Shown in pieces: positions 26,326 through 36,019 of a stretch of 64,000 nt of DNA. The notes beneath the pieces were generated by a model. The model saw only the letters and a list, made by a program, of their open reading frames with translations. It was not told where the DNA came from and ran no database searches. The translations under genes and the position numbers were made by a program. Origin of the DNA: Polyangiaceae bacterium (lineage in GTDB: Bacteria > Myxococcota_A > Polyangia > Polyangiales > Polyangiaceae); assembly GCA_016933275.1 (NCBI GenBank), contig JAFGBI010000092.1:47906-111905 (forward strand), given 5' to 3'. The number at the start of each line of letters is the position of its first letter. Position 1 is the stretch's first letter.

Positions 26326-26670
26326 TCAGTCTTCCTCGTCGTCGAATGCCCCCTCGTCGTCGTCGTCCTCCCCGACGTGCGCCAGGTGGGCACGGCTGTT
26401 GTTGACCAGCTCCTTGAGTTCCTTCCCGACCTTGAAGAATGGCAACCGCTTGGCAGGTACTGGAACGGGCTGCCCTGTACGTGGGTTCCGTCCGTCGTAC
26501 GGCTTGTACGGCCGCACGGTGAAGCTGCCGAAGCCTCTGATTTCGATACCTTCGCCACGTTGGAGGGCTTCGGTCATCGCATCGAACACGCAATTGACGA
26601 CCAGCTCTGCCCGAGCCTTCGTCAGCTCGCCGCGCGCCGCGATGGCCTCGATGAGCTCGCTCTTGGTCAT
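26326..26670 (-). CDS. IHF/HU-family DNA-bending protein with acidic tail
   Basis: 114 residues. MTKSELIEAIAAR, GEGIEIRGFGSF and NPRTGQPVPVPAKR identify the DNABII family. The last pair fits the IHF-beta type with the Pro that intercalates DNA. About 20 extra residues form an acidic tail (GEDDDDEGAFDDEED) not found in E. coli IHF or HU. ATG preceded by GGAGGAAGGG. The tail may weaken or tune DNA binding, which is inference. Confidence 0.95.
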   Translation of the reverse strand: MTKSELIEAIAARGELTKARAELVVNCVFDAMTEALQRGEGIEIRGFGSFTVRPYKPYDGRNPRTGQPVPVPAKRLPFFKVGKELKELVNNSRAHLAHVGEDDDDEGAFDDEED

Positions 26671-26861
26671 CCCTTCCTCCGCCCTGATGACTCCCCCATG
26701 TTTGCACGCCTAAGCCATGAACTGTCAACGTCTTTTCCGGGAAGGTCGGGATTGGGTGGAGATCGGCGAGCGTCCGGTTGGAGAACCTCCAGCCGTCCGG
26801 CGGAGCCGGAGGTGCCCTCGGCCGGCCGCTCCCCCACAGATGATGAGGTGGCAGAGACCCG

Positions 26862-28904
26862 CTACCGGCCGTCGACCCGGAGGTCCCACCTCCCCAGCCC
26901 CGTCGAGGAGGAGCCAATGGGGGCAGGCGAAAGCTCGACGTAGTCAAGGGCGCAATAGTCACCAATGCCCCGTACCTCCAGACGTAGCTCCCCCTTGGGC
27001 AGAACGAGGGACCCCAGAGAGGTCTCCCAACAACGTCCCCCCGGTGTGTCGACTTCAACCTCCATTCGACGGCCAAGCGCCGCCAGGGCGATCCGACCGC
27101 GAACCCTGCCCTGGGAGGCCCAGCCAGCAACGATCCGATAGCGGCCGGGGAGAGGCACCATGATCGGCAGTCTTGCGACGGGCTGGCCATCGGCGGCCCG
27201 GAGCCGCAACGCCCGGCCCTGGGAGGCGCACGGGGGATAATCTGGATGCGCCCAACCGTTCTCGAGCTCCGCCAGGGTCCAATGACTCTCGCCCTCGAAG
27301 CGCAGACTGGCCGGGACGGTCATCGGCCGGGGCTCCAGGCGCGAGGGCTCGCTGGCGAGAGGACCCAGATAGGTGTAGGTCGCTGGGCGACCGAGTCCCT
27401 CCCACAACAGATAGTCGTTTGCGTCCCGCCGCGTCCGAGCCACCACGATCCCGGACCTTGCGTCGGTGCACTTCGGGTCGAAGCCGAGGTTGAACGCGTG
27501 ATCGGAATCGACGAAGAGGAGACCCCGCCTCACCCCGCTGGCCTCGATCACCCCAGGCTCGAAGAAGGGTCGCCCCCCTTCTCGGTCTGCAAGCAACCGA
27601 TGGTCACCGCTGGCCACCCAGGCGAAGCCACCGAGAGCAAACGGGACGGCTGCCCTCGACAGGCGCGCAGCAACCAACCCCTGCGCCAGAAGGACGTGTT
27701 CGAGCGGCAACGCGTCGGCATAGAGCCGCGCCCCTGCCCCTGGATAGCTGCCGTCGAAGTAGAACGGGACATAGGCCAAGACGAGCCCGACGATGCCAAG
27801 CGTAGGCCAGAGGAGCATCGGCTCCTTCCTGCCCGCGAGCGCGCCCACGACGATCAACGGGGCGAGGATGGGCGCGTTGCCCGCGTCGCGCAGGTGGACG
27901 AAGAGTCTGTTGAAGGTGACTCGCCCGGCCTCCCACGCGCCGAAACCGTGTGGCAGGTTCCTGGCGACGAATTCGCCGTGCTCGTACCGACACCCGATCT
28001 CCGGTCCGAACCCGTAGTGGAAACACCCGGCTGGGCCATCGGCGAGGCTGTAGTAGCGGAGCTGGCTGGAAGCCAGGAACTCGCCCGTGACCGCGTGCTG
28101 GTGCGCCACGAGCAGCGCGAGCCCGGGAAGGGCACCCAGCGCGAAGAGTCCCCACCGTCGCGGTCGTGGGCCGAGCGCCGCCACGGCCAGCGCGCCGAAC
28201 ACCACCCCAGACACCGGCCGGGTGGCTACGAGCCAACCCGCCGTGATGCCGGCCAGGACCGCGGCCCGAGGACCGGCCCGCAGCGCAGCGACCAGAGTCA
28301 ACGTCCCAAGGAGGGCGGCCCAACCGTGCGACATCGTGTCCGCGGTGTGGTAGCGGAGCGCCGCCGAGAGCACGGAGAGCAGAGCAGCGAGGAGGGCCAC
28401 GTCATCCCGCTGGGTCGTTGCTCGACCGAGAGCGAAGGTCGCCACGACCAGAGCCGCTGCGAGCATCGGTCCGATGGCCAGAGGAACACCCGCCAGGAAA
28501 CCCAGCGCGAGGAGGATCGGGTAGCCGGGCGGGAAGATCACGCCTAGCCGATCGGGCTCGCCGGGAACCTCCAGAAACCGGCCGCTGAAGGAGGCGAGCG
28601 GCGCGGGCGGCGCGAAGGTAAACGCCAACGTGGCGATCGTGCGTGCCTCGAGCCAGTAGCTCGTGGCATCGATGATGCGCGGGCCGCCGCGCAGATAGTG
28701 CACGACGTACCCCGCCGAGAGGAGCGCCGCCAGGAGCGCGAGGAGCGCGATCCGGACGGGCATTGGCATGGCGCGGTCCCAGCGTGGCAACGACCTTGCC
28801 TTGGCCAGCAAGAGAATCGCCGCGAGAACCGCGAGCAAGCCGGCAACGAAGGCGACCGGATCGGAGGACCAGCGGGACAGCCCCAACCACTCCACTAGGG
28901 CCAC
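26862..28904 (-). CDS. GT-C-like multi-spanning membrane protein with C-terminal beta domain
   Basis: 680 residues. About 10-12 hydrophobic helices occupy residues 1-430. The first periplasmic loop (IIDATSYWLEARTIATLAF, then GRFLEVPGEPDRLG, FPPGYPILLALG) has the layout of GT-C dolichyl-phosphate-mannose-like glycosyltransferases. The last 200 residues form a beta-sandwich-like domain outside the membrane, ending in DYVELSPAP. The GTG start overlaps the stop of the upstream gene by 10 bp. Donor and acceptor are unknown; a function in envelope sugar transfer is inferred. Confidence 0.75.
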   Translation of the reverse strand: MALVEWLGLSRWSSDPVAFVAGLLAVLAAILLLAKARSLPRWDRAMPMPVRIALLALLAALLSAGYVVHYLRGGPRIIDATSYWLEARTIATLAFTFAPPAPLASFSGRFLEVPGEPDRLGVIFPPGYPILLALGFLAGVPLAIGPMLAAALVVATFALGRATTQRDDVALLAALLSVLSAALRYHTADTMSHGWAALLGTLTLVAALRAGPRAAVLAGITAGWLVATRPVSGVVFGALAVAALGPRPRRWGLFALGALPGLALLVAHQHAVTGEFLASSQLRYYSLADGPAGCFHYGFGPEIGCRYEHGEFVARNLPHGFGAWEAGRVTFNRLFVHLRDAGNAPILAPLIVVGALAGRKEPMLLWPTLGIVGLVLAYVPFYFDGSYPGAGARLYADALPLEHVLLAQGLVAARLSRAAVPFALGGFAWVASGDHRLLADREGGRPFFEPGVIEASGVRRGLLFVDSDHAFNLGFDPKCTDARSGIVVARTRRDANDYLLWEGLGRPATYTYLGPLASEPSRLEPRPMTVPASLRFEGESHWTLAELENGWAHPDYPPCASQGRALRLRAADGQPVARLPIMVPLPGRYRIVAGWASQGRVRGRIALAALGRRMEVEVDTPGGRCWETSLGSLVLPKGELRLEVRGIGDYCALDYVELSPAPIGSSSTGLGRWDLRVDGR

Positions 28905-31099
28905 GAGACGACCCAGAGGTGGTACGAAACACGCTCGGTGTCCGCACGGACCGTCACCTCGACCTCCTCGCCGACCGACGCGGCCGCAGGAACGACGAGG
29001 CGTGGATGCTGCCAGGCATCATCGGCCTGCACTTCGAGCGTGCCCTGCCAGCCCCCAACGGACAAGGAGACCTTGACGGGCCGAGTGGGCGCCATTCGGA
29101 GGACGACGGCAAAGGGGCGACCCGGGCGGATCCCGCGCACCACGAACCGCTCGGTGCCACCGGGCGGGATGAGCCGTCCCCCGTCCCAGAGCTCGGATGA
29201 CGGCCGTTCCGGGTGAGCCAGGATCTTCATGTCCACGTGCCCGATCCTCGGCGACGCCCCGTAGCGATGCGCGCGCTCCGACACGAGGTCCGCTATGTCG
29301 ACCTCATCCGTCACCTGCTCCTGAGCCCCAAGTCCTGCAGGCCGGGCGCTTCCGTCGAACGCGCCATAGTCCGCTCGGTACAGCACCTTGGCGGCGCCGG
29401 CACAGATCACGTTGCCGTGCACAGGAACCTCCCCGAACCCCCGTCCAAACCAGATGGGGAAGACATCCCACCATGACGGGTAGAGCGCGAAGACGTCCGG
29501 CCGTTCGTCTGGAGGCATGCGCTCCAAGAGCTCTACCACCGCCCCGAGACCGTGACGTTTCGCGCGTCCGAACGGCAGGCGACGGTACCCGCCGAGCCCG
29601 ATGAGATCGAGCGCGGGAAGATCGGCCACATAGGGGATGGCGCCGGCGTCCCCAACCGCGATCCGTTTGGGCCGTGGCTCGACCGCGTCACGGAGGACCA
29701 ATCCAACGCGAACATGTTGCTCGAGGACGTTCCGCGACGCACGTCCGAAGAACCATACCTGCTCGCGGAACCGCGGCACCTCCTGCCACGCGAAGAGTCC
29801 AATCGCTGCACCCACCGTACCGACAGCCGCCACGCGGAGCCACCAGGCACGACGAGCGGCACCGCGCGGGAGCGATATCATCGCCGCCGCCCCGAGCGCC
29901 GCCGCCAGAAGCAACCACGCCACCGCCGGCATCGCGTAGCGCTCGTTCTGCCAGCGGACTTGACCGTTGAAGGCCACGATGGCTACCCATGAGGCGGCGC
30001 TCGCCCAAAGCAGCAAGGCGTAACGTTGCGTCGCCTTGGGGACGAGCGCGACGAGCGCGAGGATCCACACAATCACCCCGTGACGGCCGTTCTCCGAGAA
30101 ATGGTAGTGCGTGATGCGCTCGACTTGGTAGCGGACGAAGAAGAGCCAGGAGTCCAGGATCTCCGTTGGTCCTCGGAACGGATCGTGTGCCTCGAGCTTC
30201 GAGACCGCACCCGCGGCGGAAAGCTCGCCCGTATAGGCGAGGTTCGCCAAGGCGTGGAGGAGAAGGATGGCCGCGCCCGGAATCCCCGCCAGTGCCAGAA
30301 TGCGTGCCGCGAGCGACCAGCCACGGCGACGAAGCGCGACATAGGCTGCGCTCGTGGCGAATATCGCGACCGTGGTTGCGGCTTCCGGCCGCGTCGCCAC
30401 CACGCATGCACCGGTCAGCCCGAGGACGGTCGCGCGGGCAAGCAGCGGGCGAACCGGGGTTTCCGCTGCCGCGACCAGCGCCGACCAGGCGAGGAGGGAG
30501 AGACCCCAAACGCCCAGGAAGAACGCGACCTCCATCCCGCTCCACAGAGCCCAGTCGAGGACACCCGTCGCCAGCAGGAAGGGCGGCGCCAGGTAGGTCG
30601 TGGCGCGAGGGAGCGAAACGAACAGGCAACGCACGGCGAGGAGCAACCCGAGCACGGATGCGGCGCCGACCAGCGCCGCCCACAGGACCAGGTGGAGGTC
30701 CACGAATCCTGCCCAGTAGCCGATCGCCAGCACGAAGGGGTAGGTCAGGCTCGTCCCACCGGAGCTGTAGCCGTTGCCCTCCGACCACTGGAACGGAAAG
30801 CCGCGCGCGGTCGCGCGAGCAAAGTCGAAGTGTATGAAGACATCATCGAGAGGGGCCGACCATGGTCCGAGCTCGACCAAGTCGCGGAGCAGCGGATCAC
30901 CTGTCAGCGATGCGTAGAGCATGGTGATCTGCTGCCGCATCGACCGGAAGAAGATGATGCCCACCGCGAGCGTGCAGGCCGCGGAGTACACGGTGTAGAG
31001 CACGGGTTCGAGCGAAGGGACGCGCACCGTCAACGACGAAGGGCCGAATGGGGACGGGCTGGCGACGTCTGCCGAGGACGTTGGGCTTCTCGGGTCCAT
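28895..31099 (-). CDS. GT-C-like multi-spanning membrane protein, upstream partner
   Basis: 734 residues. After one N-terminal helix come a loop (PWSAPLDDVFIHFDFARATA) and GFPFQWSEGNGYSSGGTS, then about ten helices. The DDxFIHFDFAR and YSSGGTSL motifs resemble a GT-C active-site loop. A soluble C-terminal domain of about 250 residues follows, with a beta-rich end (SVGGWQGTLEVQADDAW) similar in plan to the end of the next gene. ATG 31099 is chosen; an ATG at 31123 is possible. The two genes overlap by 10 bp and appear to be a functional pair. Confidence 0.78.
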   Translation of the reverse strand: MDPRSPTSSADVASPSPFGPSSLTVRVPSLEPVLYTVYSAACTLAVGIIFFRSMRQQITMLYASLTGDPLLRDLVELGPWSAPLDDVFIHFDFARATARGFPFQWSEGNGYSSGGTSLTYPFVLAIGYWAGFVDLHLVLWAALVGAASVLGLLLAVRCLFVSLPRATTYLAPPFLLATGVLDWALWSGMEVAFFLGVWGLSLLAWSALVAAAETPVRPLLARATVLGLTGACVVATRPEAATTVAIFATSAAYVALRRRGWSLAARILALAGIPGAAILLLHALANLAYTGELSAAGAVSKLEAHDPFRGPTEILDSWLFFVRYQVERITHYHFSENGRHGVIVWILALVALVPKATQRYALLLWASAASWVAIVAFNGQVRWQNERYAMPAVAWLLLAAALGAAAMISLPRGAARRAWWLRVAAVGTVGAAIGLFAWQEVPRFREQVWFFGRASRNVLEQHVRVGLVLRDAVEPRPKRIAVGDAGAIPYVADLPALDLIGLGGYRRLPFGRAKRHGLGAVVELLERMPPDERPDVFALYPSWWDVFPIWFGRGFGEVPVHGNVICAGAAKVLYRADYGAFDGSARPAGLGAQEQVTDEVDIADLVSERAHRYGASPRIGHVDMKILAHPERPSSELWDGGRLIPPGGTERFVVRGIRPGRPFAVVLRMAPTRPVKVSLSVGGWQGTLEVQADDAWQHPRLVVPAAASVGEEVEVTVRADTERVSYHLWVVSWP

Positions 31100-31220
31100 G
31101 CGGGCCTCGCCGCGATCTAGCATGGGGGGCGGCCCCGTCGCTCGTACTTGCTGGCCGGTCATGGACCGAGACATGGACCAGCGTGCTTCTCGGGGACGAC
31201 TCGCCTTCGTGCGTGGGTGG

Positions 31221-31226
31221 TATCCT
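31221..31226 (+). promoter_or_regulatory. -10-like hexamer of the histidine kinase gene
   Basis: TATCCT, 8 nt before the ATG at 31235. No Shine-Dalgarno site; a leaderless transcript is inferred. The -35 is unclear. Confidence 0.42.
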
Positions 31227-31234
31227 GCGACCCG

Positions 31235-32818
31235 ATGTCCACGCTGCGACGGCGCGAACGCCTGCTCACGTTCCTGCTCTTGCCTGCCGTGGTGGTGTCC
31301 GTCGTCGTGCTGCTGGGCGTAACCTTGCGCAACAGTCTGCAGCTCGAGGAGCTCCGGGAGCGTTCGATCGTCGAGGCCACGTACTCGCTCGCCAGCGACA
31401 ACGCGGCGCAGCTCGAGAAGAACATCATCGACCAGGACAACGTGGTCCGCAAGACGGTCGACGCCGGCGATCGCACCGACTTCGGTGATGGGTGGCTCGA
31501 GGTCGCGGCCCAGCAGACGCCGACGGTGCGCGCCGTGCTGCTGATCGATCTCACCTCGCCGAACAAGGACGTCGTGTCGATGGTATCGCGCGGTCGCCTC
31601 CGCGAGGACGAAGCGTTTCGGCGTCTCCTGATCCAGGCAATGCTGCCTGACATGGAGCTTGGTGCCGCTTCTCACGAACAGCTACGCCACCTGCACTCGA
31701 CGTACCGCGGCCAGGACTACCTGGTGAGCTACTGGCAGAAGACGGTGAGTGAGCGACGCTACCTCATCGCCGCGTGGCATTATGTGCCCCTGATCGTCCA
31801 CGATCTTTTTTCCTCTCTCTACTCCCGACGTGACCAGCAGAGCCGGATCAACGTGGTGGACGCCCAGGGCCGCATCATCTTCGGCCCACCGCTCGGTCGT
31901 ACCGGAGTGACCATCGGTCGACCCTTCGAGACGACGCTCTACAAATGGTGGTTGAACGCAACGATCCTCTCCACGGGAGATCTCGGCGCTGCCGTCGCTC
32001 GGCGACGGATACTCGAGCTCGTGATGGTGATGCTCGCCGTCACCGTGGTGATCGCCGGCCTCGTCGTGGTCTTCGTCGCGGCTACGAGCGCTCGCCGCCT
32101 CTCCGACCTCAAGAGTGATTTCGTGGCCAACGTGTCCCACGAGCTCAAGACTCCCCTCTCTGTGGTGAGGATGTTCGGCGAGATGCTGCTCAGCGGTCGG
32201 GTCGAGACCGAGGAGAAGCGCCGACAATACGCCTCCGTCATCGTCTCCGAAAGCGAGCGTCTCTCGGAATTGATCGAGAACCTGCTGGATTTCGCCCGGG
32301 CGGAGCGGGGCCGTGCCTCCTATGACATCACGGAAGGATGCCTCGAGCTGGCCCTCGGAAGGGCCGTGGACGTGTGTCGGGCCCGCGCCGGCGAACGCCA
32401 GATCCTGCTCACGGTAGACCCCAACCTCCCCGCGGTCGCGATCGACGAGCGGGCGGTCGAGGTGGCAGTGGTCAACCTGATCGACAACGCCTTGAAATAC
32501 GCCGCTGGTCCCGAGCCCATCACCGTCGTCGTACGGCGGGCGGGTCGCCGCGTCGAGGTCCGAGTCACCGACCATGGACCCGGCGTGCCGGCGGCGGAGC
32601 GGCGACGGATCTTCGAGCGCTTCGTCCGGGGGCGTGCCGCCAACGCCACGCACGCCCACGGAAGCGGCATCGGGCTTGCCCTGGTCAAGCACATCGCGCT
32701 GGCACACGGCGGCGCCGCCTGGGTGGAGCCGACTACGCCACACGGTTCCACGTTCGTCTTCGCGCTGCGCGGTCGCCCCGCAGGCCTGCGGGTGCCGGGT
32801 GTCAGCACCAAGCCATAG
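31235..32818 (+). CDS. Sensor histidine kinase
   Basis: 527 residues. Membrane helices at about 11-32 and 258-283 enclose a 220-residue sensor region of Cache-like length. The HisKA domain has the phospho-His in VANVSHELKTPLSVV (near 300). The ATPase domain has VNLIDNALKYA (N box), DHGPGVP (G1) and GSGIGLALVKHI (G2). No HAMP domain is obvious; helix 2 runs straight into HisKA. No response regulator is adjacent. Divergent from the GT-C pair. ATG 31235 follows the -10 hexamer. Confidence 0.93.
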   Translation: MSTLRRRERLLTFLLLPAVVVSVVVLLGVTLRNSLQLEELRERSIVEATYSLASDNAAQLEKNIIDQDNVVRKTVDAGDRTDFGDGWLEVAAQQTPTVRAVLLIDLTSPNKDVVSMVSRGRLREDEAFRRLLIQAMLPDMELGAASHEQLRHLHSTYRGQDYLVSYWQKTVSERRYLIAAWHYVPLIVHDLFSSLYSRRDQQSRINVVDAQGRIIFGPPLGRTGVTIGRPFETTLYKWWLNATILSTGDLGAAVARRRILELVMVMLAVTVVIAGLVVVFVAATSARRLSDLKSDFVANVSHELKTPLSVVRMFGEMLLSGRVETEEKRRQYASVIVSESERLSELIENLLDFARAERGRASYDITEGCLELALGRAVDVCRARAGERQILLTVDPNLPAVAIDERAVEVAVVNLIDNALKYAAGPEPITVVVRRAGRRVEVRVTDHGPGVPAAERRRIFERFVRGRAANATHAHGSGIGLALVKHIALAHGGAAWVEPTTPHGSTFVFALRGRPAGLRVPGVSTKP

Positions 32819-32830
32819 GTGAGGGACCGT

Positions 32831-35065
32831 TCACTCGGCCACTTCGCCGTCGCTGGAGGCCCCCTGGAGCTCCAGGAGCTCCTTGTCCGTGAGGAAGACG
32901 GCCGCGGCCGGCGAGGTCGCCGATGAGGCGGTGGCCTCGGATGGCGCAGACGCGACGGACGCCCCATCGGTCGGCTCGGGCTCCCGGCCCTCCTCTTCCT
33001 CACCCTCGCCGACCGCATCGACGGGGTTGGAGGAGGCGGCGGCTACCAACGTCGGTGCCGGTGGAGGGTCCGGAAGGGGGATGGCCTCGAGGAGCGTGTC
33101 GTACCGCTCCACCGTCACGGCGAACGCCGCGCGTTCCTCGGGCGCAACCACTCGGAGGGCATCGAGATTCAGCGACAGCGGGTCGACGTACTTGCCGTTT
33201 CGCTTGACCCCGAAGTGGAGGTGCGGTCCCGTGGAGCGACCCGTCGAACCGACGTATCCAATGACCTGCATTCGGTCGACATGATCCCCTACCTTGATGC
33301 CCGGTTCGAACCGCAAGAGATGGAAGTACAGGGTCTCCACCTTGTCGGGATGCTCGATCCGGATCATGTTGCCTGCCGGTCCGCCCCAGCCCGCGAACGC
33401 GATCCGACCGAACGACGATGCGTGCACGGGAGTACCCGCCGGCGCGCCGAAATCGGTCCCGTTGTGCGGCATCCGCTTCTTCAGCACGGGGTGGAGCCGA
33501 TTCGGATTGAAATGCGAGGTGACCGGCGCACCAGGAACGGGGTTGCGCCAACCGCCTTCGAACGGCGACCGACCCTTCGCGTCGTAGTAGCCTCGTTCGG
33601 TCGCGCCCTTGAAGTAGTAGAACCGGCGACGCGGCCGTTTCGGATCCTGGGGAACAATTTCGACGGCCTCGACCCCCGAGTACCGCGAGAACGCCCCGAG
33701 CACCGTCACCTCCTGCGCGATCACCCGCATGCGGTCCCCGTTGCCCACCTCGTCGATGTCCAGGTGCCCAGCCAGGGCCTTGGCCAGAACGTTGCGGAGC
33801 CCCGGCTCGAACCCGGCAGAGCTGGCAGAGGTGTCGAGCGGCCCGTTGACGATGAACGCACCCTGGAACGAATCCCGAGCCACCTTGAGGTCGAGCGGCG
33901 CCGCGCGGAGGAGCCCCTCTGCGTTCTCACGAGCCTGGTAGACCTCCTCGGGGCTGACGATGTACTCGAACGCCTTCACTCGTCCCGAAGCCCGCTCGAT
34001 GAGCGCGATGAAGGTGTCACCGCGGCCACACTTGTCGAGATCGCGCACGCCTTCGAAGGCCTTCGGCAACCGGTACGACTCACTCCTCTTCACGCCCGCG
34101 CCCTGCACGGCGGTCAAGAACGCCTGCCTGCCAATGGTCCCGCGAACCAGGCGGAGCCCTGGCTTGTCGCGATCGTCGGTCGCGCGCCATGGCCCGGGGA
34201 TTGGCCGGCGCTCCCGGCGATGCGCGACGGGCGCCCGCGCCGAGCTCGATGACGGCGCGGTAGCCTTTGCTGCTGACGCGCTCGCCAGATTCGAGCTCGA
34301 ACCGCTCGACAGGCGGCGATCGAGGTTCATCGCGAGGGCAACGATCGACGCCACGGCGGCAAGGCCGAGCAAGGTACCGACCACGGCGATCATGTTGGGT
34401 GATAGCGCTCCGGGCCTGCCAAGACCGAGCGGCGCCAGCCCCGTTCGCGGGTCGGACCGCCCCAACCGGACGAGTTCGAGGTCGCGCGCCGACGCTGGCG
34501 GTGCCCCCGCCGGGTCCATTTCGTCGAGTCCCGTCACGGTGGGTGGCACGTGGCCGGGCGCAGTGTCGGTGCCGTGGACAGCTCGGGCCCGTTCGAGGAG
34601 CCGCGCGCGCATTTCCTGTCCGCGCGGAGGTGCGGGCCTGGCCTCCGTGCTCCATGGCGGGAAGCCGTCCTTCGCGACCACCGCCGCATCGCCGCTAGCC
34701 TCGACGACTGGTGCGTCGACGGTCGCGGCCGGCGGCGCAGTTGACAGGTCGGAAGTACCTCGCTGAGCGAGGGGCGCGTCCCGATCCAGCACGGCAGCGA
34801 TGGGTTGGTCTCCCCCGTTGTCCTCACCGTGGGGTTCCGAGTCCGTCGTGAGCCTCGCCTCGTCCACCGAAGATGCAGACGGCGGCGAGTCCAACGGCGG
34901 CGGGCCCTCGAGCGCCGGGGGAGCCGAGGGAGCCGCCTCTGCCCCTACCGGTCCGCCCGCGGACCCGAAATGCACTTCCGGCTCCGTCGCGCCGCCATCG
35001 ATGACGCCAGGGTCGACCACGCTGCCAACGAATCGCGGCCCGGTCGCGGCTTCGGACGTAGCCAC
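32831..35065 (-). CDS. Membrane-anchored M23 peptidase (LytM-like)
   Basis: 744 residues. A 220-residue disordered cytoplasmic N-terminus (Ala/Pro/Asp-rich) precedes one membrane helix at about 224-247 (MIAVVGTLLGLAAVASIVALAM). An extracytoplasmic region with SYR, KAFEYIVSPEEVYQ segments follows, then the M23 domain: MPHNGTDFGAPAGTPVHAS near 530 (His and Asp zinc ligands) and HLHFGVKR near 611 (second His pair). All zinc residues are present, so it should cut peptidoglycan cross-links. An acidic, Ser/Ala-rich tail ends the protein. The GTG start lacks a clear ribosome site. Convergent with the histidine kinase, 12 bp apart. Confidence 0.92.
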   Translation of the reverse strand: MATSEAATGPRFVGSVVDPGVIDGGATEPEVHFGSAGGPVGAEAAPSAPPALEGPPPLDSPPSASSVDEARLTTDSEPHGEDNGGDQPIAAVLDRDAPLAQRGTSDLSTAPPAATVDAPVVEASGDAAVVAKDGFPPWSTEARPAPPRGQEMRARLLERARAVHGTDTAPGHVPPTVTGLDEMDPAGAPPASARDLELVRLGRSDPRTGLAPLGLGRPGALSPNMIAVVGTLLGLAAVASIVALAMNLDRRLSSGSSSNLASASAAKATAPSSSSARAPVAHRRERRPIPGPWRATDDRDKPGLRLVRGTIGRQAFLTAVQGAGVKRSESYRLPKAFEGVRDLDKCGRGDTFIALIERASGRVKAFEYIVSPEEVYQARENAEGLLRAAPLDLKVARDSFQGAFIVNGPLDTSASSAGFEPGLRNVLAKALAGHLDIDEVGNGDRMRVIAQEVTVLGAFSRYSGVEAVEIVPQDPKRPRRRFYYFKGATERGYYDAKGRSPFEGGWRNPVPGAPVTSHFNPNRLHPVLKKRMPHNGTDFGAPAGTPVHASSFGRIAFAGWGGPAGNMIRIEHPDKVETLYFHLLRFEPGIKVGDHVDRMQVIGYVGSTGRSTGPHLHFGVKRNGKYVDPLSLNLDALRVVAPEERAAFAVTVERYDTLLEAIPLPDPPPAPTLVAAASSNPVDAVGEGEEEEGREPEPTDGASVASAPSEATASSATSPAAAVFLTDKELLELQGASSDGEVAE

Positions 35066-35227
35066 GTCCGGGAGTTAGCAGTGGTGGACCTCGTGGGCAA
35101 GCGAGGACCGGCCCGAGCACCAGTCGGGACCAGCTCCGAGCCCGGGAAACGCGCCCCATGACCGTCTCCGCCAAGACTCGCACACGGCCTTTTCTGGTCG
35201 GGCGCTTTCCCGCACACTCCGTGGGGC

Positions 35228-35950
35228 ATGGACGACCACGTGAAGCAGCTCTTGTTGTTGGGACGCGAGCACTTCCAGAAGGGCGAGTACGACGACGCCG
35301 AGTCCTTGCTTCGGCAGGTGGTCGACCGCACCAACCGCTTCGCCGACGTCCACCACATGTTGGGCGTGATTGCCCACGGTCGCGGGGACTTCCTTGAGGC
35401 CGAGCAGCATTTCGAACGCGCGGTGACCGTGAACCCAAACTACACCGAAGCGCAGCTCAACCTGATGGTCACCTACAATGACCTCGGGAAGTACGAGGCC
35501 GCGCGCCGCGTCCACGCCAACATCCGCAGCCGCGATTCCGGACCGCTGATCGCGCGAGATCCCTTCGTTCGCGGCCGCATCGCCAACATGCACGCCGACC
35601 TGGCCCAGGCCTACCTCGATGCTGGGATGACGGTAGAGGCGATCACTCAGCTCGAGCAGGCCGTGGCCCTCTCGGGCTTCGCCGACCTCCGCACACGATT
35701 GGGTGTCCTCTATCGAGATACCGGGGCCGTCGCGCGAGCCCGCGAGCAGTTCGAGCTAGCCAAAGCCGCAAACCCGCGCTACCTCCAGGCGCGGATCATG
35801 CTGGCCGTCTTGGCACTTGGTGGTGGCGAGACCGAGGCAGCCATCGCCGAGCTCGAGTCCGCCCTCGAGCTCGAACCTGAGAACCGGAGTGCTCAGCTCT
35901 ACCTGCGGATGGCCCGCTCTCGCCGCTTGAGCGAGCGCTGCCCTCCGTGA
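35228..35950 (+). CDS. Tetratricopeptide-repeat protein
   Basis: 240 residues, soluble. At least five TPR units are visible, for example LLGREHFQKGEYDDAESLLR, then MLGVIAHGRGDFLEAEQHF and LNLMVTYNDLGKYEAARRVH. No signal peptide and no other domain. TPR proteins serve as protein-protein scaffolds; the partner is unknown. Divergent from the M23 gene, with about 160 bp between them. Confidence 0.85.
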   Translation: MDDHVKQLLLLGREHFQKGEYDDAESLLRQVVDRTNRFADVHHMLGVIAHGRGDFLEAEQHFERAVTVNPNYTEAQLNLMVTYNDLGKYEAARRVHANIRSRDSGPLIARDPFVRGRIANMHADLAQAYLDAGMTVEAITQLEQAVALSGFADLRTRLGVLYRDTGAVARAREQFELAKAANPRYLQARIMLAVLALGGGETEAAIAELESALELEPENRSAQLYLRMARSRRLSERCPP

Positions 35951-36019
35951 GACGCCCGGAGGGCCCCTTCCGTCACTGCGGCGTGCCCGGGGCCAGACCA
36001 CCGATCCTGGAAGCGGAGC

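Noticed and set aside
31100..31675. Upstream extension of the GT-C-like gene into the histidine kinase gene
   Set aside because: It runs antisense through the kinase sensor domain; family-like sequence begins at 31099.
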